Below are positions 14,054 through 22,627 of a DNA stretch of 24,564 bases, one piece after another. The stretch's first letter is position 1, and every line of letters starts with the position of its first letter. A program made the translations under genes and the position numbers. The DNA is from an uncultured Varibaculum sp. (GTDB taxonomy: Bacteria > Actinomycetota > Actinomycetes > Actinomycetales > Actinomycetaceae), in the NCBI GenBank assembly GCA_947255165.1, contig CAMYFZ010000020.1, forward strand, positions 1 to 24,564, given 5' to 3'. The notes under the pieces are model-generated. The model was not told the origin of the DNA. It saw nothing but the letters and a program-made list of their open reading frames with translations, and did not search any database.

Positions 14054-16026
14054 AAGGTTTCCCCCTGGGGATGCCGGTTTGGTTCTGCGGCGTTATCCGA
14101 TTCGAGATTCTTAATCCGCTCTTGAATATCAATCGCGGTCTCTGCCGGCGGCATATGCGGCAGGGGATGAGCCGCAGTGGCCTCAACCATATCTGCCGGT
14201 AGCTCCCCTGGCATATGCGGCAAACTATCTGCCGCGCTAGCCGGGATTTCTTGCTGGCCGGCCTCACTGCCTTCCAGTTCTCGCACTTGCAGGGAAGAAT
14301 CCTCTAAATCCTCCGATAAAATAATCTCTTCGGGATGGGTGGTTGCCCACTGGGAGCGAGCAGCAATCAAATCCTGGTTTTCGACTTGCTCAGGCAAATC
14401 CGCTATCTCCTCTCCCTGATGGCGAGGAAGCAACAGAGTAAAAGCAGAACCTTGTTGGGGGCAAGATAAAACCGTAAGCAACCCGGAGTGCAACGCCGCG
14501 TCCTCGGCAGAAATCGCCAGCCCCAGACCGGTACCACCGGTGGTTCGTTTCCGGGAAGGATCCGCGCGGTAAAAACGATCGAAAACATGTTGCGCAACCG
14601 CATCAGTCATTCCGGGACCGTGATCGCGTACCTGCAAAGCTACCGCGCTTTGCGAGCCGGCCACCGTAATCTGTACTGGTTTACCTTCCGCAAACTCTAT
14701 GGCATTCACCAGTAGGTTTTGGGTAATCCGGGTAACGCGGGTTTCATCTACCTGGGCCACAGTGTCGCCAAAGGTGTCTAAAAGTACCTCAACCCCCAAA
14801 CTTTCGGCCAACGCCCGATTAGATTCCAAAACCCCGGCTGCTAAAGAAGCCAGGTTAACCTCGGATAGAGAAAGTTTCGCTACTGACGCATCAATTCGGG
14901 AGATCTCAATGAGGTCCGCGAGCATCTTGTCAAAACGATCAACTTGGCGATGCAGAATCGTAGCTGAGCGGGCATTGGTTTCCGACAGCTGATCACGCTC
15001 ATCATAAATCAAGTCAGCCGCCATCCGAATAGTGGCTAGCGGCGTACGCAACTCATGGGAAACATCTGATACAAACCGCTGCTGTAAAGTTGAAAGTTCT
15101 TCATAGTCACTTATTTGTTCGCGCAGGTAAGTAGCCATACCATTTAGCGCTTGGGATAGCTGTGCTAACTCATCACTGCCGCGTACCGGCAGGTGGATTT
15201 GCAGATTGCCGGCCGAGACTTTGCGCGCTGCCTTCGCCGCTCGCCGCGCAGGAGCCATAGTCGAATAAGAAACCGCCGCCATCAGTACCGTTAATACCGC
15301 TAAGAGCACCACGGTTCCGAAAATGAGCACCTGGTTTACCATATAAATGGTTTGCTGTTCATATGCCAAGGAATAAACCATATAAACTTCATAGCTACCC
15401 ACCAGCGGAAGGAACACCCGTGAACCCACTACAATCCCGGGAGTTTTCTCTGCTTGCGAGTTTTTTAAAGATACAGATTGCCAATGAACTCCCCCTTTTT
15501 GCTCCACCGCTGTGCGTAACTGGGGGGTAATTAGGGAGCGCTGTTCGGGGTCAATAATCTCGTTGATAGCTAGGGGACGAGTCTCATTAGGATCCCGCAG
15601 CAGCATCGCCCCCACCCCACCGGCACCTGCCGAGGCATCTCGCTGATCAGACATCAAGGTATAGGCCGCATCTTGCAGTCCGCTAACCGAATCGGTCACC
15701 GTGGCGTCAAAGGCAGCCTGCAAGCTTTCGGTACGCATAGATGCATCTTGCAGCACAATATTTAAGCGTTTTTGAAAAATCCCATTCGAGACATGGGAAG
15801 TCACCGAAACGATCAATATCACCATCATCATCGCAGTTGCCAGCGCCATTAAAGCCGTTAACCGCGCGGAAATGGAAGAAAGAAAAAAGCGGATAACCGG
15901 CCAGTTAGAAACTTGGTTTCCCAAGAGGATAAAGGCCTCTCGCCATTTCTTTTCCCGCAGCAATCCCCAAAAACTGCTGGATGCTTCGATTTGCGCCGTT
16001 GTCTGCGCTGGGGGTTCGCTGGTCAT
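14050..16026 (-). CDS. mtrB: Sensor histidine kinase MtrB
   Basis: 658 residues. Membrane spans at about 50-75 and 225-250 enclose an extracytoplasmic sensor domain. A HAMP domain follows (about 255-305), then the HisKA domain with phospho-acceptor His324 in FVSDVSHELRTPL, then the HATPase with N box LLVNAIEFAEG and G boxes DHGPGMTD, FDRFYRADPS and TGGTGLGLAIS (to about 500). These are the family features of MtrB, which phosphorylates MtrA and controls division and cell-wall genes. A C-terminal tail of about 125 residues, acidic and Pro-rich, follows the kinase core; it contains LPHMP twice, 20 residues apart. ATG at 16026, six bases after the mtrA stop; its last bases overlap the lpqB start. 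Confidence 0.95.
   Translation of the reverse strand: MTSEPPAQTTAQIEASSSFWGLLREKKWREAFILLGNQVSNWPVIRFFLSSISARLTALMALATAMMMVILIVSVTSHVSNGIFQKRLNIVLQDASMRTESLQAAFDATVTDSVSGLQDAAYTLMSDQRDASAGAGGVGAMLLRDPNETRPLAINEIIDPEQRSLITPQLRTAVEQKGGVHWQSVSLKNSQAEKTPGIVVGSRVFLPLVGSYEVYMVYSLAYEQQTIYMVNQVLIFGTVVLLAVLTVLMAAVSYSTMAPARRAAKAARKVSAGNLQIHLPVRGSDELAQLSQALNGMATYLREQISDYEELSTLQQRFVSDVSHELRTPLATIRMAADLIYDERDQLSETNARSATILHRQVDRFDKMLADLIEISRIDASVAKLSLSEVNLASLAAGVLESNRALAESLGVEVLLDTFGDTVAQVDETRVTRITQNLLVNAIEFAEGKPVQITVAGSQSAVALQVRDHGPGMTDAVAQHVFDRFYRADPSRKRTTGGTGLGLAISAEDAALHSGLLTVLSCPQQGSAFTLLLPRHQGEEIADLPEQVENQDLIAARSQWATTHPEEIILSEDLEDSSLQVRELEGSEAGQQEIPASAADSLPHMPGELPADMVEATAAHPLPHMPPAETAIDIQERIKNLESDNAAEPNRHPQGETL
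14150..14222. repeat. 13-bp direct repeat in the 3' end of mtrB
   Basis: GGCATATGCGGCA occurs at 14150-14162 and 14210-14222, exactly 60 bases apart and in the same reading frame. It encodes the repeated Leu-Pro-His-Met-Pro motif in the MtrB tail. The in-frame 20-codon spacing suggests an internal duplication whose rest has diverged. Confidence 0.7.
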
Positions 16027-16032
16027 CTACGC

Positions 16033-16716
16033 CTAGTTGCCTCCAGCGCGGTAGCCGACTCCCCGCACAGTACGTACAATCCGGGGATGCTCGGGATCTT
16101 CCTCAATCTTGGCACGGAGTCTTTGCACGTGCACATTAACCAAACGAGTATCCGTGTTGGCGTGGCGGTAGCCCCAAATTTCTTCTAACAATTCTTCTCG
16201 GCTAAAAGCTTTCCAAGGCGAACGACCCAAAGTTAGTAACAAATCAAACTCTAAAGGAGTGAGATCTATGCGTTCATTGCCGCGAAAAACTTCATGAGCA
16301 GCCACATTGATATGTAGATCCCCGAGATCTACGTCTTCTTCCTGCCCCTCGCTACTGCGTCCCCTTAGCCGCGCTTTAATCCTGGCCACCAGCTCTTTTG
16401 GTTTAAAAGGTTTGGGAATATAGTCATCCGCTCCCGCCTCTAGACCTGCGACTACATCAGCGGTATCTGATTTGGCGGTGAGCATGATAATCGGCAAGTC
16501 CGATACTGCGCGAATCTGCCGGCAGATTTCCACTCCGTCCTTGCCCGGCAACATCACATCCAGCAGCACTAGATCTGGTTGGCTTTCCTGGAAAATCTTA
16601 AAAGCTTCGTCACCGTGGTGACAGAACACTGATTTATATCCCTCGGTTGACATCACAATGCCCACCATTTCCGCGAGTGCCTCATCGTCGTCCACTACCA
16701 AAATTTTCACGGTCAT
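16033..16716 (-). CDS. mtrA: Response regulator MtrA
   Basis: 227 residues, OmpR/PhoB type. The receiver domain (1-118) starts VKILVVDDDEALAEM, has the phospho-acceptor Asp53 in LVLLDVMLPG, the conserved Thr in IIMLTAKSD and the Lys in YIPKPFKPKEL. The C-terminal winged helix (about 130-225) has LTPLEFDLLLTL, ANTDTRLVNVHVQRLRAKIE and the terminal VRGVGYRAG. MtrA is the essential or near-essential regulator of cell division, osmotic response and cell-wall hydrolases in actinobacteria. ATG at 16716 with AGGAC upstream. The 91-base gap to the DUF3499 stop probably holds its promoter (a CATAAT hexamer is about 70 bases upstream of the ATG); tmk, often next to mtrA in mycobacteria, is absent here. 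Confidence 0.96.
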   Translation of the reverse strand: MTVKILVVDDDEALAEMVGIVMSTEGYKSVFCHHGDEAFKIFQESQPDLVLLDVMLPGKDGVEICRQIRAVSDLPIIMLTAKSDTADVVAGLEAGADDYIPKPFKPKELVARIKARLRGRSSEGQEEDVDLGDLHINVAAHEVFRGNERIDLTPLEFDLLLTLGRSPWKAFSREELLEEIWGYRHANTDTRLVNVHVQRLRAKIEEDPEHPRIVRTVRGVGYRAGGN

Positions 16717-16807
16717 GAGTCCTATTGTGCCATGCCGAAACTAGTTTTGGTTTTATTGCGGGCGCCCATCCACATTTATGGACCGGTATTATGAAATAGG
16801 CTTTTCG

Positions 16808-17287
16808 CTATTCGCTCGCCTGGTCCGGTAACCCTCCCGGTAATAAGCGTAAATGGCCCCGACGTCGCTCTTGAGCTTTTCGAGGCTGCACAGGTATCCC
16901 CTGTTTTGCGCCCGCATCATATTCGTGTCCCACGTGTCCGCTGCCTCCACTGGTCGCTTCCGGGCTAAGACGCCCATCCCAGTTTTTATTAACTTTCACC
17001 GTGGGAAGATGCCGCCGTTTGGAAGCCTCGCGCACCACGTTCGCCAGGGCCTCCAAATCGTCATCACTGGGCTCACCAGGAGTAAATTCGCTGGCTAAGC
17101 GAACTACTTGCCATCCCCGCGGGGCGGTTAAAGTGTTCGCGTGCTGAGCGCACAAATCATAGGCGTGCGGCTCTGCCTGGGTAGCTAGCGGGCCGAGGAC
17201 GGCGGTGGAATCTTTATACACGTAGGTCAAGGTAGCGGCCGCCACCTGGTTGCAGCCATTTTTGGAACACGATCTAGTTACCCGCAC
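16808..17287 (-). CDS. DUF3499 family protein
   Basis: 159 residues. The first 65 residues carry the DUF3499 signature: Cys7 and Cys12 (SCSKNGC), AAATLTYVYKDSTAVLGPLA, EPHAYDLCAQH (Cys46, His49) and LTAPRGWQVVRL. The Cys/His set could bind a metal ion, but this is not proven. The rest is charged and low in hydrophobic residues. Family members are found almost only in actinobacteria, usually divergent from a zincin-like gene, as here; no function is known. The start is GTG at 17287, giving the expected family N-terminus, although no clear ribosome binding site is visible; a leaderless message is possible. Only 62 bases separate it from the divergent gene. Confidence 0.88.
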   Translation of the reverse strand: MRVTRSCSKNGCNQVAAATLTYVYKDSTAVLGPLATQAEPHAYDLCAQHANTLTAPRGWQVVRLASEFTPGEPSDDDLEALANVVREASKRRHLPTVKVNKNWDGRLSPEATSGGSGHVGHEYDAGAKQGIPVQPRKAQERRRGHLRLLPGGLPDQASE

Positions 17288-17349
17288 AATTGCACGTTAG
17301 CGGCGCGGGAAATAAAACCCAAGTCTAACTCGCGGTAAGGTGCGTTCTC

Positions 17350-17769
17350 GTGAGGGGTTTGACACGAATCCAACGAGATCGCCATGGACGTGGCGAACGC
17401 GGAGTTACTTTCCTGCCGATGATTCCGGCTTGGAGGACGCGGCGAGAAAAATTTGATCAACTTGTGGTCGACTGGGCTACCTTAGCCGCCCGCAAACACC
17501 CAGAAGTGGGTCGCATCGAATTTGGGGTGGAAGATATTCCTCCTTCTGACCCGGCAGAATGGGAATCACCGCGCGCGGTATTGGGCCGCCTATTTCCTGC
17601 GGATAGGGGCGGAAAACTAGCTACCCGGATTGTGGTCTACCGCCTGCCAATCCAATGGCGTTGCCGCACCTCAGAAGAAATCAAACAGGCAGTAAAAGCC
17701 GTACTCGCCGAGCATTTAAGCAGCGAGATTAACTGCCTACCCGAAGAGGTTTTTCCCGACTTGCCCTAA
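17350..17769 (+). CDS. Zincin-like metallopeptidase-family protein, HEXXH motif not seen
   Basis: 139 residues, similar in layout to the zincin-like family PF06262 (Rv3259-type): N-terminal RDRHGRGERG, then TRREKFDQLVVDWATLAARKHPEVGRIEF, VEDIPPSDPAEW, LGRLFPADRGGKLATRIVVYRLPI and a final helix. In catalytic relatives this helix holds HEXXH. Here the matching stretch reads AVKAVLAEHLSSEI (about 114-127) with only one His, so the zinc site is missing or degenerate. The same loss is, as far as I know, common in the actinobacterial branch. The start is GTG at 17350 (AAGG nine bases upstream); TTG at 17359 is an alternative. It is the only plus-strand gene in this part and is divergent from DUF3499. 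No clear terminator follows it. Confidence 0.8.
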   Translation: MRGLTRIQRDRHGRGERGVTFLPMIPAWRTRREKFDQLVVDWATLAARKHPEVGRIEFGVEDIPPSDPAEWESPRAVLGRLFPADRGGKLATRIVVYRLPIQWRCRTSEEIKQAVKAVLAEHLSSEINCLPEEVFPDLP

Positions 17770-17854
17770 TTTTTACGTCTGCACCCCTACTTTTAGGCGA
17801 ACGTCGCAAAAATGCTGCCCGTCCTCCAGCGTAATTATGGAAGCTGCACGAGCG

Positions 17855-19180
17855 CTAGGGGTTAACCTTTACCATAATCGCCGCTACTTCTTGGGCTGCT
17901 TTCCCGATTCCGGTAGTGCGGAAAGTTCCCGCGGGATCTCCCACTAACTGCCCGGTATAGCAGGCATTCTCACTTTGCCACTGCCAAATTCCCTTAGGTA
18001 CTTTCACCAGGGTTAAGATTCCTGATTTAAGCGCCACCTCTTGAGTTTTTCCGGCGGAAGTCAAAGTGATTTTTTGAGGGGCACTACTTACAAACGCCAA
18101 GTTAGCAGCTTGCGCGCTAGTAAGCACCGCTCCGGAGGTACCCGAGGTTACTGAGGGATACACTGCCTGGGTTTTCTGATTAGTGAAGACTTCCTGAGCG
18201 AAAACCGCCGCCACCACCGGTTGATCAGATTTAAGTTTCACCGCCCCCAAGCCATCTTTAACTCCCCCGAGCGGAATATCGAAAACTGCCCCGCGAGCCA
18301 CCTGCAACTTTTTGGACGTCGACACCGGAGTTTCGCCTTTTGCATCCAGTAAAGATACCTGCAAAGTTGCCACTGCAGCGCTGGGATTAAGTACTCGCAA
18401 ACTGGCATTACCGGTAATTTTAGCTGCCGGGATTACGGTTTGCAGGGACGGTGGTGCCAGCGCCGAGGAATGCGCAGCGCCCTCCTTTTGGGCACCAGTG
18501 GCCAAAGTCGAGCTTACCCAAGAGTTCAGTCCGGCCCCCTCCGCCTCCACTAGTATCCCCAGACGGTTATACCCGGGTGCCTGTCCATCTAAAACTAAAG
18601 AAGCACTACTGCGTGCGGGAACTGTTTGCGTCACTTTGGCACCCAGCGGGCCCTGTTCGGTCCAGATCTGAATCCGCGCTGTTACTGGTGCTCCTGCCGG
18701 GTTCACCAGATGCAAAGTAGAAGTATTGCCAGTGGTAGTGCCGGGGGTGAGGAAATAGGCGCGATTAGTGGGGGCAGTGCAATGGTCCGCAAATAATCCA
18801 TTCTCGCCCTCTTTCCCGCTGCCGCTAACGTATCCCACAACTGCAGCATTTTTCCCAGCCACCGGTTTAACCTGCAGTTTCAACCCAGATGCGGGTACTG
18901 CTTGAGCGGTATCCGTGCGAATTGCTTTCCCAGAGTAATCAGTAATCTCTGCCGGTCCTGACGGAGAAGTTCCCTGCACCCAGGCATTGGCGACACCAGG
19001 CAACCCCGGACAGACCACTCCTCGCACCCCTGCCGGTAGCGATACCTTACTTGCTTTGCTATTAGGGCTGGAGGGGGCAGGAAGCATGTTGGCAGCTAGC
19101 AGAGAGATCGCCAAGGTAGCCAAGAGGATAACTAGTGCTGAAACCAGCGAAATCCCGGATTTATAGGCGGGCTTCTTCAT
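17855..19180 (-). CDS. Membrane-anchored DUF5719 family protein
   Basis: 441 residues. A short basic N-terminus and one membrane span (about residues 8-32, SGISLVSALVILLATLAISLLA) are followed by a large Ser/Thr/Ala/Pro-rich extracytoplasmic part with beta-sandwich-like repeats (STLHLVNPAGAPVTARIQIW at about 155; ASLRVLNPSAAVATLQVSLL at about 260). The ATG at 19180 overlaps the stop of the glycosyltransferase gene (ATGA, 19177-19180), so the two are translationally coupled. DUF5719 proteins usually stand next to a GT2 membrane glycosyltransferase and whiB2 in Actinomycetales; no biochemical role is known. A cell-surface partner of the glycosyltransferase is a reasonable inference. Family assignment rests on context and layout rather than on a sharp motif. 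Confidence 0.75.
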   Translation of the reverse strand: MKKPAYKSGISLVSALVILLATLAISLLAANMLPAPSSPNSKASKVSLPAGVRGVVCPGLPGVANAWVQGTSPSGPAEITDYSGKAIRTDTAQAVPASGLKLQVKPVAGKNAAVVGYVSGSGKEGENGLFADHCTAPTNRAYFLTPGTTTGNTSTLHLVNPAGAPVTARIQIWTEQGPLGAKVTQTVPARSSASLVLDGQAPGYNRLGILVEAEGAGLNSWVSSTLATGAQKEGAAHSSALAPPSLQTVIPAAKITGNASLRVLNPSAAVATLQVSLLDAKGETPVSTSKKLQVARGAVFDIPLGGVKDGLGAVKLKSDQPVVAAVFAQEVFTNQKTQAVYPSVTSGTSGAVLTSAQAANLAFVSSAPQKITLTSAGKTQEVALKSGILTLVKVPKGIWQWQSENACYTGQLVGDPAGTFRTTGIGKAAQEVAAIMVKVNP

Positions 19181-22100
19181 TTTCGCTCCCTCTTTTCCCC
19201 TAGCGAAACCCAGGCGACTGCTGAGCCTAGATAGACCAGCAGGAATCCCGCTATCGCCAGATAACGTCCGGGGGCAGCGAAATACACTTCAAGTTCCCCG
19301 GAAGCACCAGCTGGAATAGAAAAGGTTTGCATTCCCCCTGCGGATCTCGAGGGTAGCGTGCGCCCGTCTAACTGGGCTTTCCAAGCCGGGGAGGGTGATT
19401 CTGCCAGCAAAATTTGGCGTTCTCTTGCGGAGGAAGCAATGGTTTTTTCGGCTTGTAGCACCCCCGCGGGCATGGTCTCTTGGTGCTTACCAGTGGAGAT
19501 TCGCACCCGCGCATCCGAGCGTGGCGGAGAAAATTTGGAAGTGTCTAAGCGCCACACGCTGTAATCATCGTTAGTGAACACCGGATGGTAATAACCGGAG
19601 GCAGCTAGTTTGGCATTCAGCCCCTCCGCGGCTGCCTGCTTAGTAACCAGCAGCTGTTCTACCGCTAAATCGGCACATAAAGTAGCCCCCTGGCGGTCAT
19701 TTCCCGCTATTAGTGCCGCCAGCACCCGACTTTCGGGACCGCCGATCTGTTCAGGTGATTTGGCCCGAATTTCCCAGTTGGTGGCCAGTAGTCCCGGGCC
19801 GGAATCTCGGCGCATCGCCACCTGGTAGTCACGTTCCCCCCGGTCAATTAGCAGCATCCGGGTGCGCTTGTCTGAGGCCGACAATATCGAAAAAGCCACC
19901 GGGGCTCGGTCCGGCCCGGCCTGCAAGCCAGCGTTTACAGTCGGCACCGCCCAAGTAGCTAGGGTGGCCACTGGCAGTACTAGCGCTACCGAAACTAGAC
20001 CTGCCAACAGGTAACGGCGAGGTTTAGAGGGTGAGAGCGCACTCCATCCCAACGCGGCAGCCCCTAGCAACCCCATCAGCAGTACCGAAAATGCCGGCAT
20101 TAGCCAGGGTCTTTGTCCGGGCGCCACCATCTGCGTCGCAGAGCACCCCCCTACTAAGATGCCTAAAATGGTAAACAACCAGGCCACGCGAGTAGCTAGC
20201 AGCTCTCTTCCGGTAAATAAAGCCCCGGCAGCGGCCAAAGCAACGCCAGCCAAGGCTCCTATCCCCAAAAATAGGGGCGCGCCCGACAATACCTGCCCCA
20301 TAACCTGCAGTTGAGAACCCATGGATAGCGGAGCAGAAGCCGAGGGCGTGAGAAACAGATAAGCCCGCAAACTGTGGGTTTGCAGCGCCCAAATAAAAGA
20401 CGGCAATAACGTAACCAGGGCTGGCATCAGTATTGCTAGGCCGCCACCTAGCCTTAAATACCCGCGTCGCCACGCAAAATGCTTTTTTATCGCCACACTT
20501 AGGGCGCACCCTAATACCAAAGCTAGCGCCACTAGCCACAGCCACGGAGCCCCCGCGGTTACCACCACTAGGGACAGCGCCCCCAAACTTCCCGCTAAAG
20601 CGCGGGAATAGTTAGGTAGATACTCTTCGGTATCCATAACTCCCGCTAAACGGTAAGGACGGCGCAAATCGAAATAGGAAAGCACTCCCCAAACTGCCAG
20701 CGGGAGGAAAACGTGGCTCAGCGCAGCAGAAACATTTCCGGCCTGCACGGAAAGTAAGAAAGGGAGCGCCCCACCCCAGCTGAGTGCCATCAAGGCACGC
20801 AAGGGATTGACTCGGGTAAATGCCGCCGAAGCCAGCCAGGCGCTCATCGCTGCCCCCAGGGGAGACAGAATCAGTAGCCAACGCAAAACCGTGGTGGGGG
20901 GTATCCCAAAAATAGCGAAAGGCGCAGTGATAACTAGCAAGGGATAGGCGACCGGGTCAGGAGGGCCACTTACCCCGGTAGAAAAGGTACGCCAAGAATT
21001 GGTAGCCAAAATCCAAAAGTCATGCCAGTTTCCAGGCAATACGGTCCAGAAGCCGCCGTGCATCCCCCCTAGGAAAGCTCGCATTCCCAAAATACTTATG
21101 ACCAGAAACAACAGGGCGAGCGAGCAAGCAATTGTTCGGGCATGCCAAGTGATGTTTTCCAACTGGGATTTAGCTACCGCTCCCAGTTTGAGGACCGCCT
21201 GCCCCCGTTCGCGGTTCACCCGTCGAATCAGGCGACGATTTTCTCGCAATTGACTGGTAGGAACTTCCAGGCGCGCAAGCTCGCGCCGAGAAATCTGGGA
21301 TTGACGCCGCTGAATCCGCCGCGCCGAAAAAATCTTCCCTAATGATCCCCAAACCTGCTTAGCCGCATTGATCTCTACCGTCGCCCGCGGGCCCTGAGAG
21401 TTCATCACCCAGTACAGGGCTAGCAGCAGTGATTTAAGCGGAAGAAACAACACCCATAGTGGCAGGAGCAACGAGTTTATAGTTAGGGCGCGGTAGAGAT
21501 AACTGTCGGTGCGCCGCGCGGCCCAGGATTTTTCCTGGTTCCGGGATACCGTAGCAGCCACCAGAGTAATCGGAACCGGATCATAAACATAAACCGGTTG
21601 GTGGGGAGTGGGGGCATCCAGGTCTTCCGGCTGGCTCTCTCCGTCGGTTTCCTCCTGTTCATCAGCCTCAGCTACCTCTTTTTTCTTCTTTGGGGAGGTA
21701 TCCGCCGGAGATAGGGAGTCTGCGGTATCACTGGGGCCTACAGACGGTAAAGATGACCCCTCTGTCGGCTGGTTTTCTTCTGAATTCGCAGTCTGATCCC
21801 CTTGCTCATCCGTCTGTGCGGTGATCTCAGGGGACTTCTCCGCGTCCTCCTCCGCGTTAGTTTCGGTATCTTTTTCGGCATCAGCATTGGCTAAGTTTTG
21901 ATCCTGAAGATATTCTCGCAACCCGAAGAGGCCGGCTTGAGCGTGGTATATCCGTGCCGCCGGAACCAGACAAACTCGGTAGCCCGCCATGCGCGCACGG
22001 CGTCCTAGTTCCAAATCTTCAGTGAATGGTCCCAGTAGGGGGCTAGTTCCCCGCAGACGGTCCCAAAGTTGGGCTTTTATCAAAAGTCCTGCAGTATCCA

Positions 22101-22623
22101 CGGCCAGTACATCGCTAATCCCGTCATATTGTCCCTGATCAACTTCGCCCGGATCGAAGGGGGTGAGGCGCTGGCCGCCGCGCGTGGCGTGGATACCTAC
22201 CGAGGCGAGAGTCTCCGGTTTATCCCAATCCAGGGCTTTAGGGCCGGCAATCCCCAAAGTGGTGGAGTTTTCAAAAGCCTGGACAAGTTCTCCCAGGCAA
22301 GAGGAGTCGGGGGCAGAGTCATCGTGAAGCAGCCACAGGTAATCCACCGCTTCCAGATTGTCGGCGCGGGCAGCGCTGACTGCTTGCCCCAGATTGTCGG
22401 CTTTTACCCGACAGTAGTGTAAGGGAGCATAGGGACGCAGGTGGGCGGGGGTGAGCTCACTAGCGGGATCAGTATCGACTACCACCAGAGAAGTTAGCGG
22501 ATAGCGAGAGGTACGAAGTGCTTTTAAAGTTTGCTGCAGGTAGGGGGTGCGTCCTCGAGTAGCTACGAACACCTGGACACTGGGGTACCGGTAGCCGGCG
22601 GTAGCATCAGAGGCGATGGCCAC
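19177..22623 (-). CDS. GT2 glycosyltransferase fused to a large multi-spanning membrane region
   Basis: 1148 residues. The first about 235 are a GT-A family 2 domain: VQVFVATRGRTPYLQQTL, LVVVDTDP, the metal-binding DD in YLWLLHDDSAPD, and the base motif PFTEDLELGRRARMAGY. Residues about 240-345 are a very acidic, Ser/Thr/Pro-rich linker (Asp, Glu, Gln, Asn; one KKKK run). One hydrophobic block (about 375-405), a strongly basic segment (about 434-478) and some ten or more spans (about 495-900) follow, then an extracytoplasmic domain (about 900-1120) and a final span. This resembles membrane glycosyltransferases that build envelope polysaccharides. GTG at 22623, four bases after the whiB2 stop, with AGGG upstream; the end overlaps DUF5719. 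Donor and acceptor are unknown. Confidence 0.88.
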   Translation of the reverse strand: MAIASDATAGYRYPSVQVFVATRGRTPYLQQTLKALRTSRYPLTSLVVVDTDPASELTPAHLRPYAPLHYCRVKADNLGQAVSAARADNLEAVDYLWLLHDDSAPDSSCLGELVQAFENSTTLGIAGPKALDWDKPETLASVGIHATRGGQRLTPFDPGEVDQGQYDGISDVLAVDTAGLLIKAQLWDRLRGTSPLLGPFTEDLELGRRARMAGYRVCLVPAARIYHAQAGLFGLREYLQDQNLANADAEKDTETNAEEDAEKSPEITAQTDEQGDQTANSEENQPTEGSSLPSVGPSDTADSLSPADTSPKKKKEVAEADEQEETDGESQPEDLDAPTPHQPVYVYDPVPITLVAATVSRNQEKSWAARRTDSYLYRALTINSLLLPLWVLFLPLKSLLLALYWVMNSQGPRATVEINAAKQVWGSLGKIFSARRIQRRQSQISRRELARLEVPTSQLRENRRLIRRVNRERGQAVLKLGAVAKSQLENITWHARTIACSLALLFLVISILGMRAFLGGMHGGFWTVLPGNWHDFWILATNSWRTFSTGVSGPPDPVAYPLLVITAPFAIFGIPPTTVLRWLLILSPLGAAMSAWLASAAFTRVNPLRALMALSWGGALPFLLSVQAGNVSAALSHVFLPLAVWGVLSYFDLRRPYRLAGVMDTEEYLPNYSRALAGSLGALSLVVVTAGAPWLWLVALALVLGCALSVAIKKHFAWRRGYLRLGGGLAILMPALVTLLPSFIWALQTHSLRAYLFLTPSASAPLSMGSQLQVMGQVLSGAPLFLGIGALAGVALAAAGALFTGRELLATRVAWLFTILGILVGGCSATQMVAPGQRPWLMPAFSVLLMGLLGAAALGWSALSPSKPRRYLLAGLVSVALVLPVATLATWAVPTVNAGLQAGPDRAPVAFSILSASDKRTRMLLIDRGERDYQVAMRRDSGPGLLATNWEIRAKSPEQIGGPESRVLAALIAGNDRQGATLCADLAVEQLLVTKQAAAEGLNAKLAASGYYHPVFTNDDYSVWRLDTSKFSPPRSDARVRISTGKHQETMPAGVLQAEKTIASSARERQILLAESPSPAWKAQLDGRTLPSRSAGGMQTFSIPAGASGELEVYFAAPGRYLAIAGFLLVYLGSAVAWVSLGEKRERK

Positions 22624-22627
22624 TGCG

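Noticed and set aside
32..21849. Repeated 9-mer CGCGTCCTC / GAGGACGCG (32, 863, 928, 14497, 17433, 21841) as a possible genome-wide motif
   Set aside because: At least three copies are simply Glu-Asp-Ala codons in coding sequence; only the pair at 863 and 928 forms structure, which I report separately. A genome-wide count would be needed to claim over-representation.
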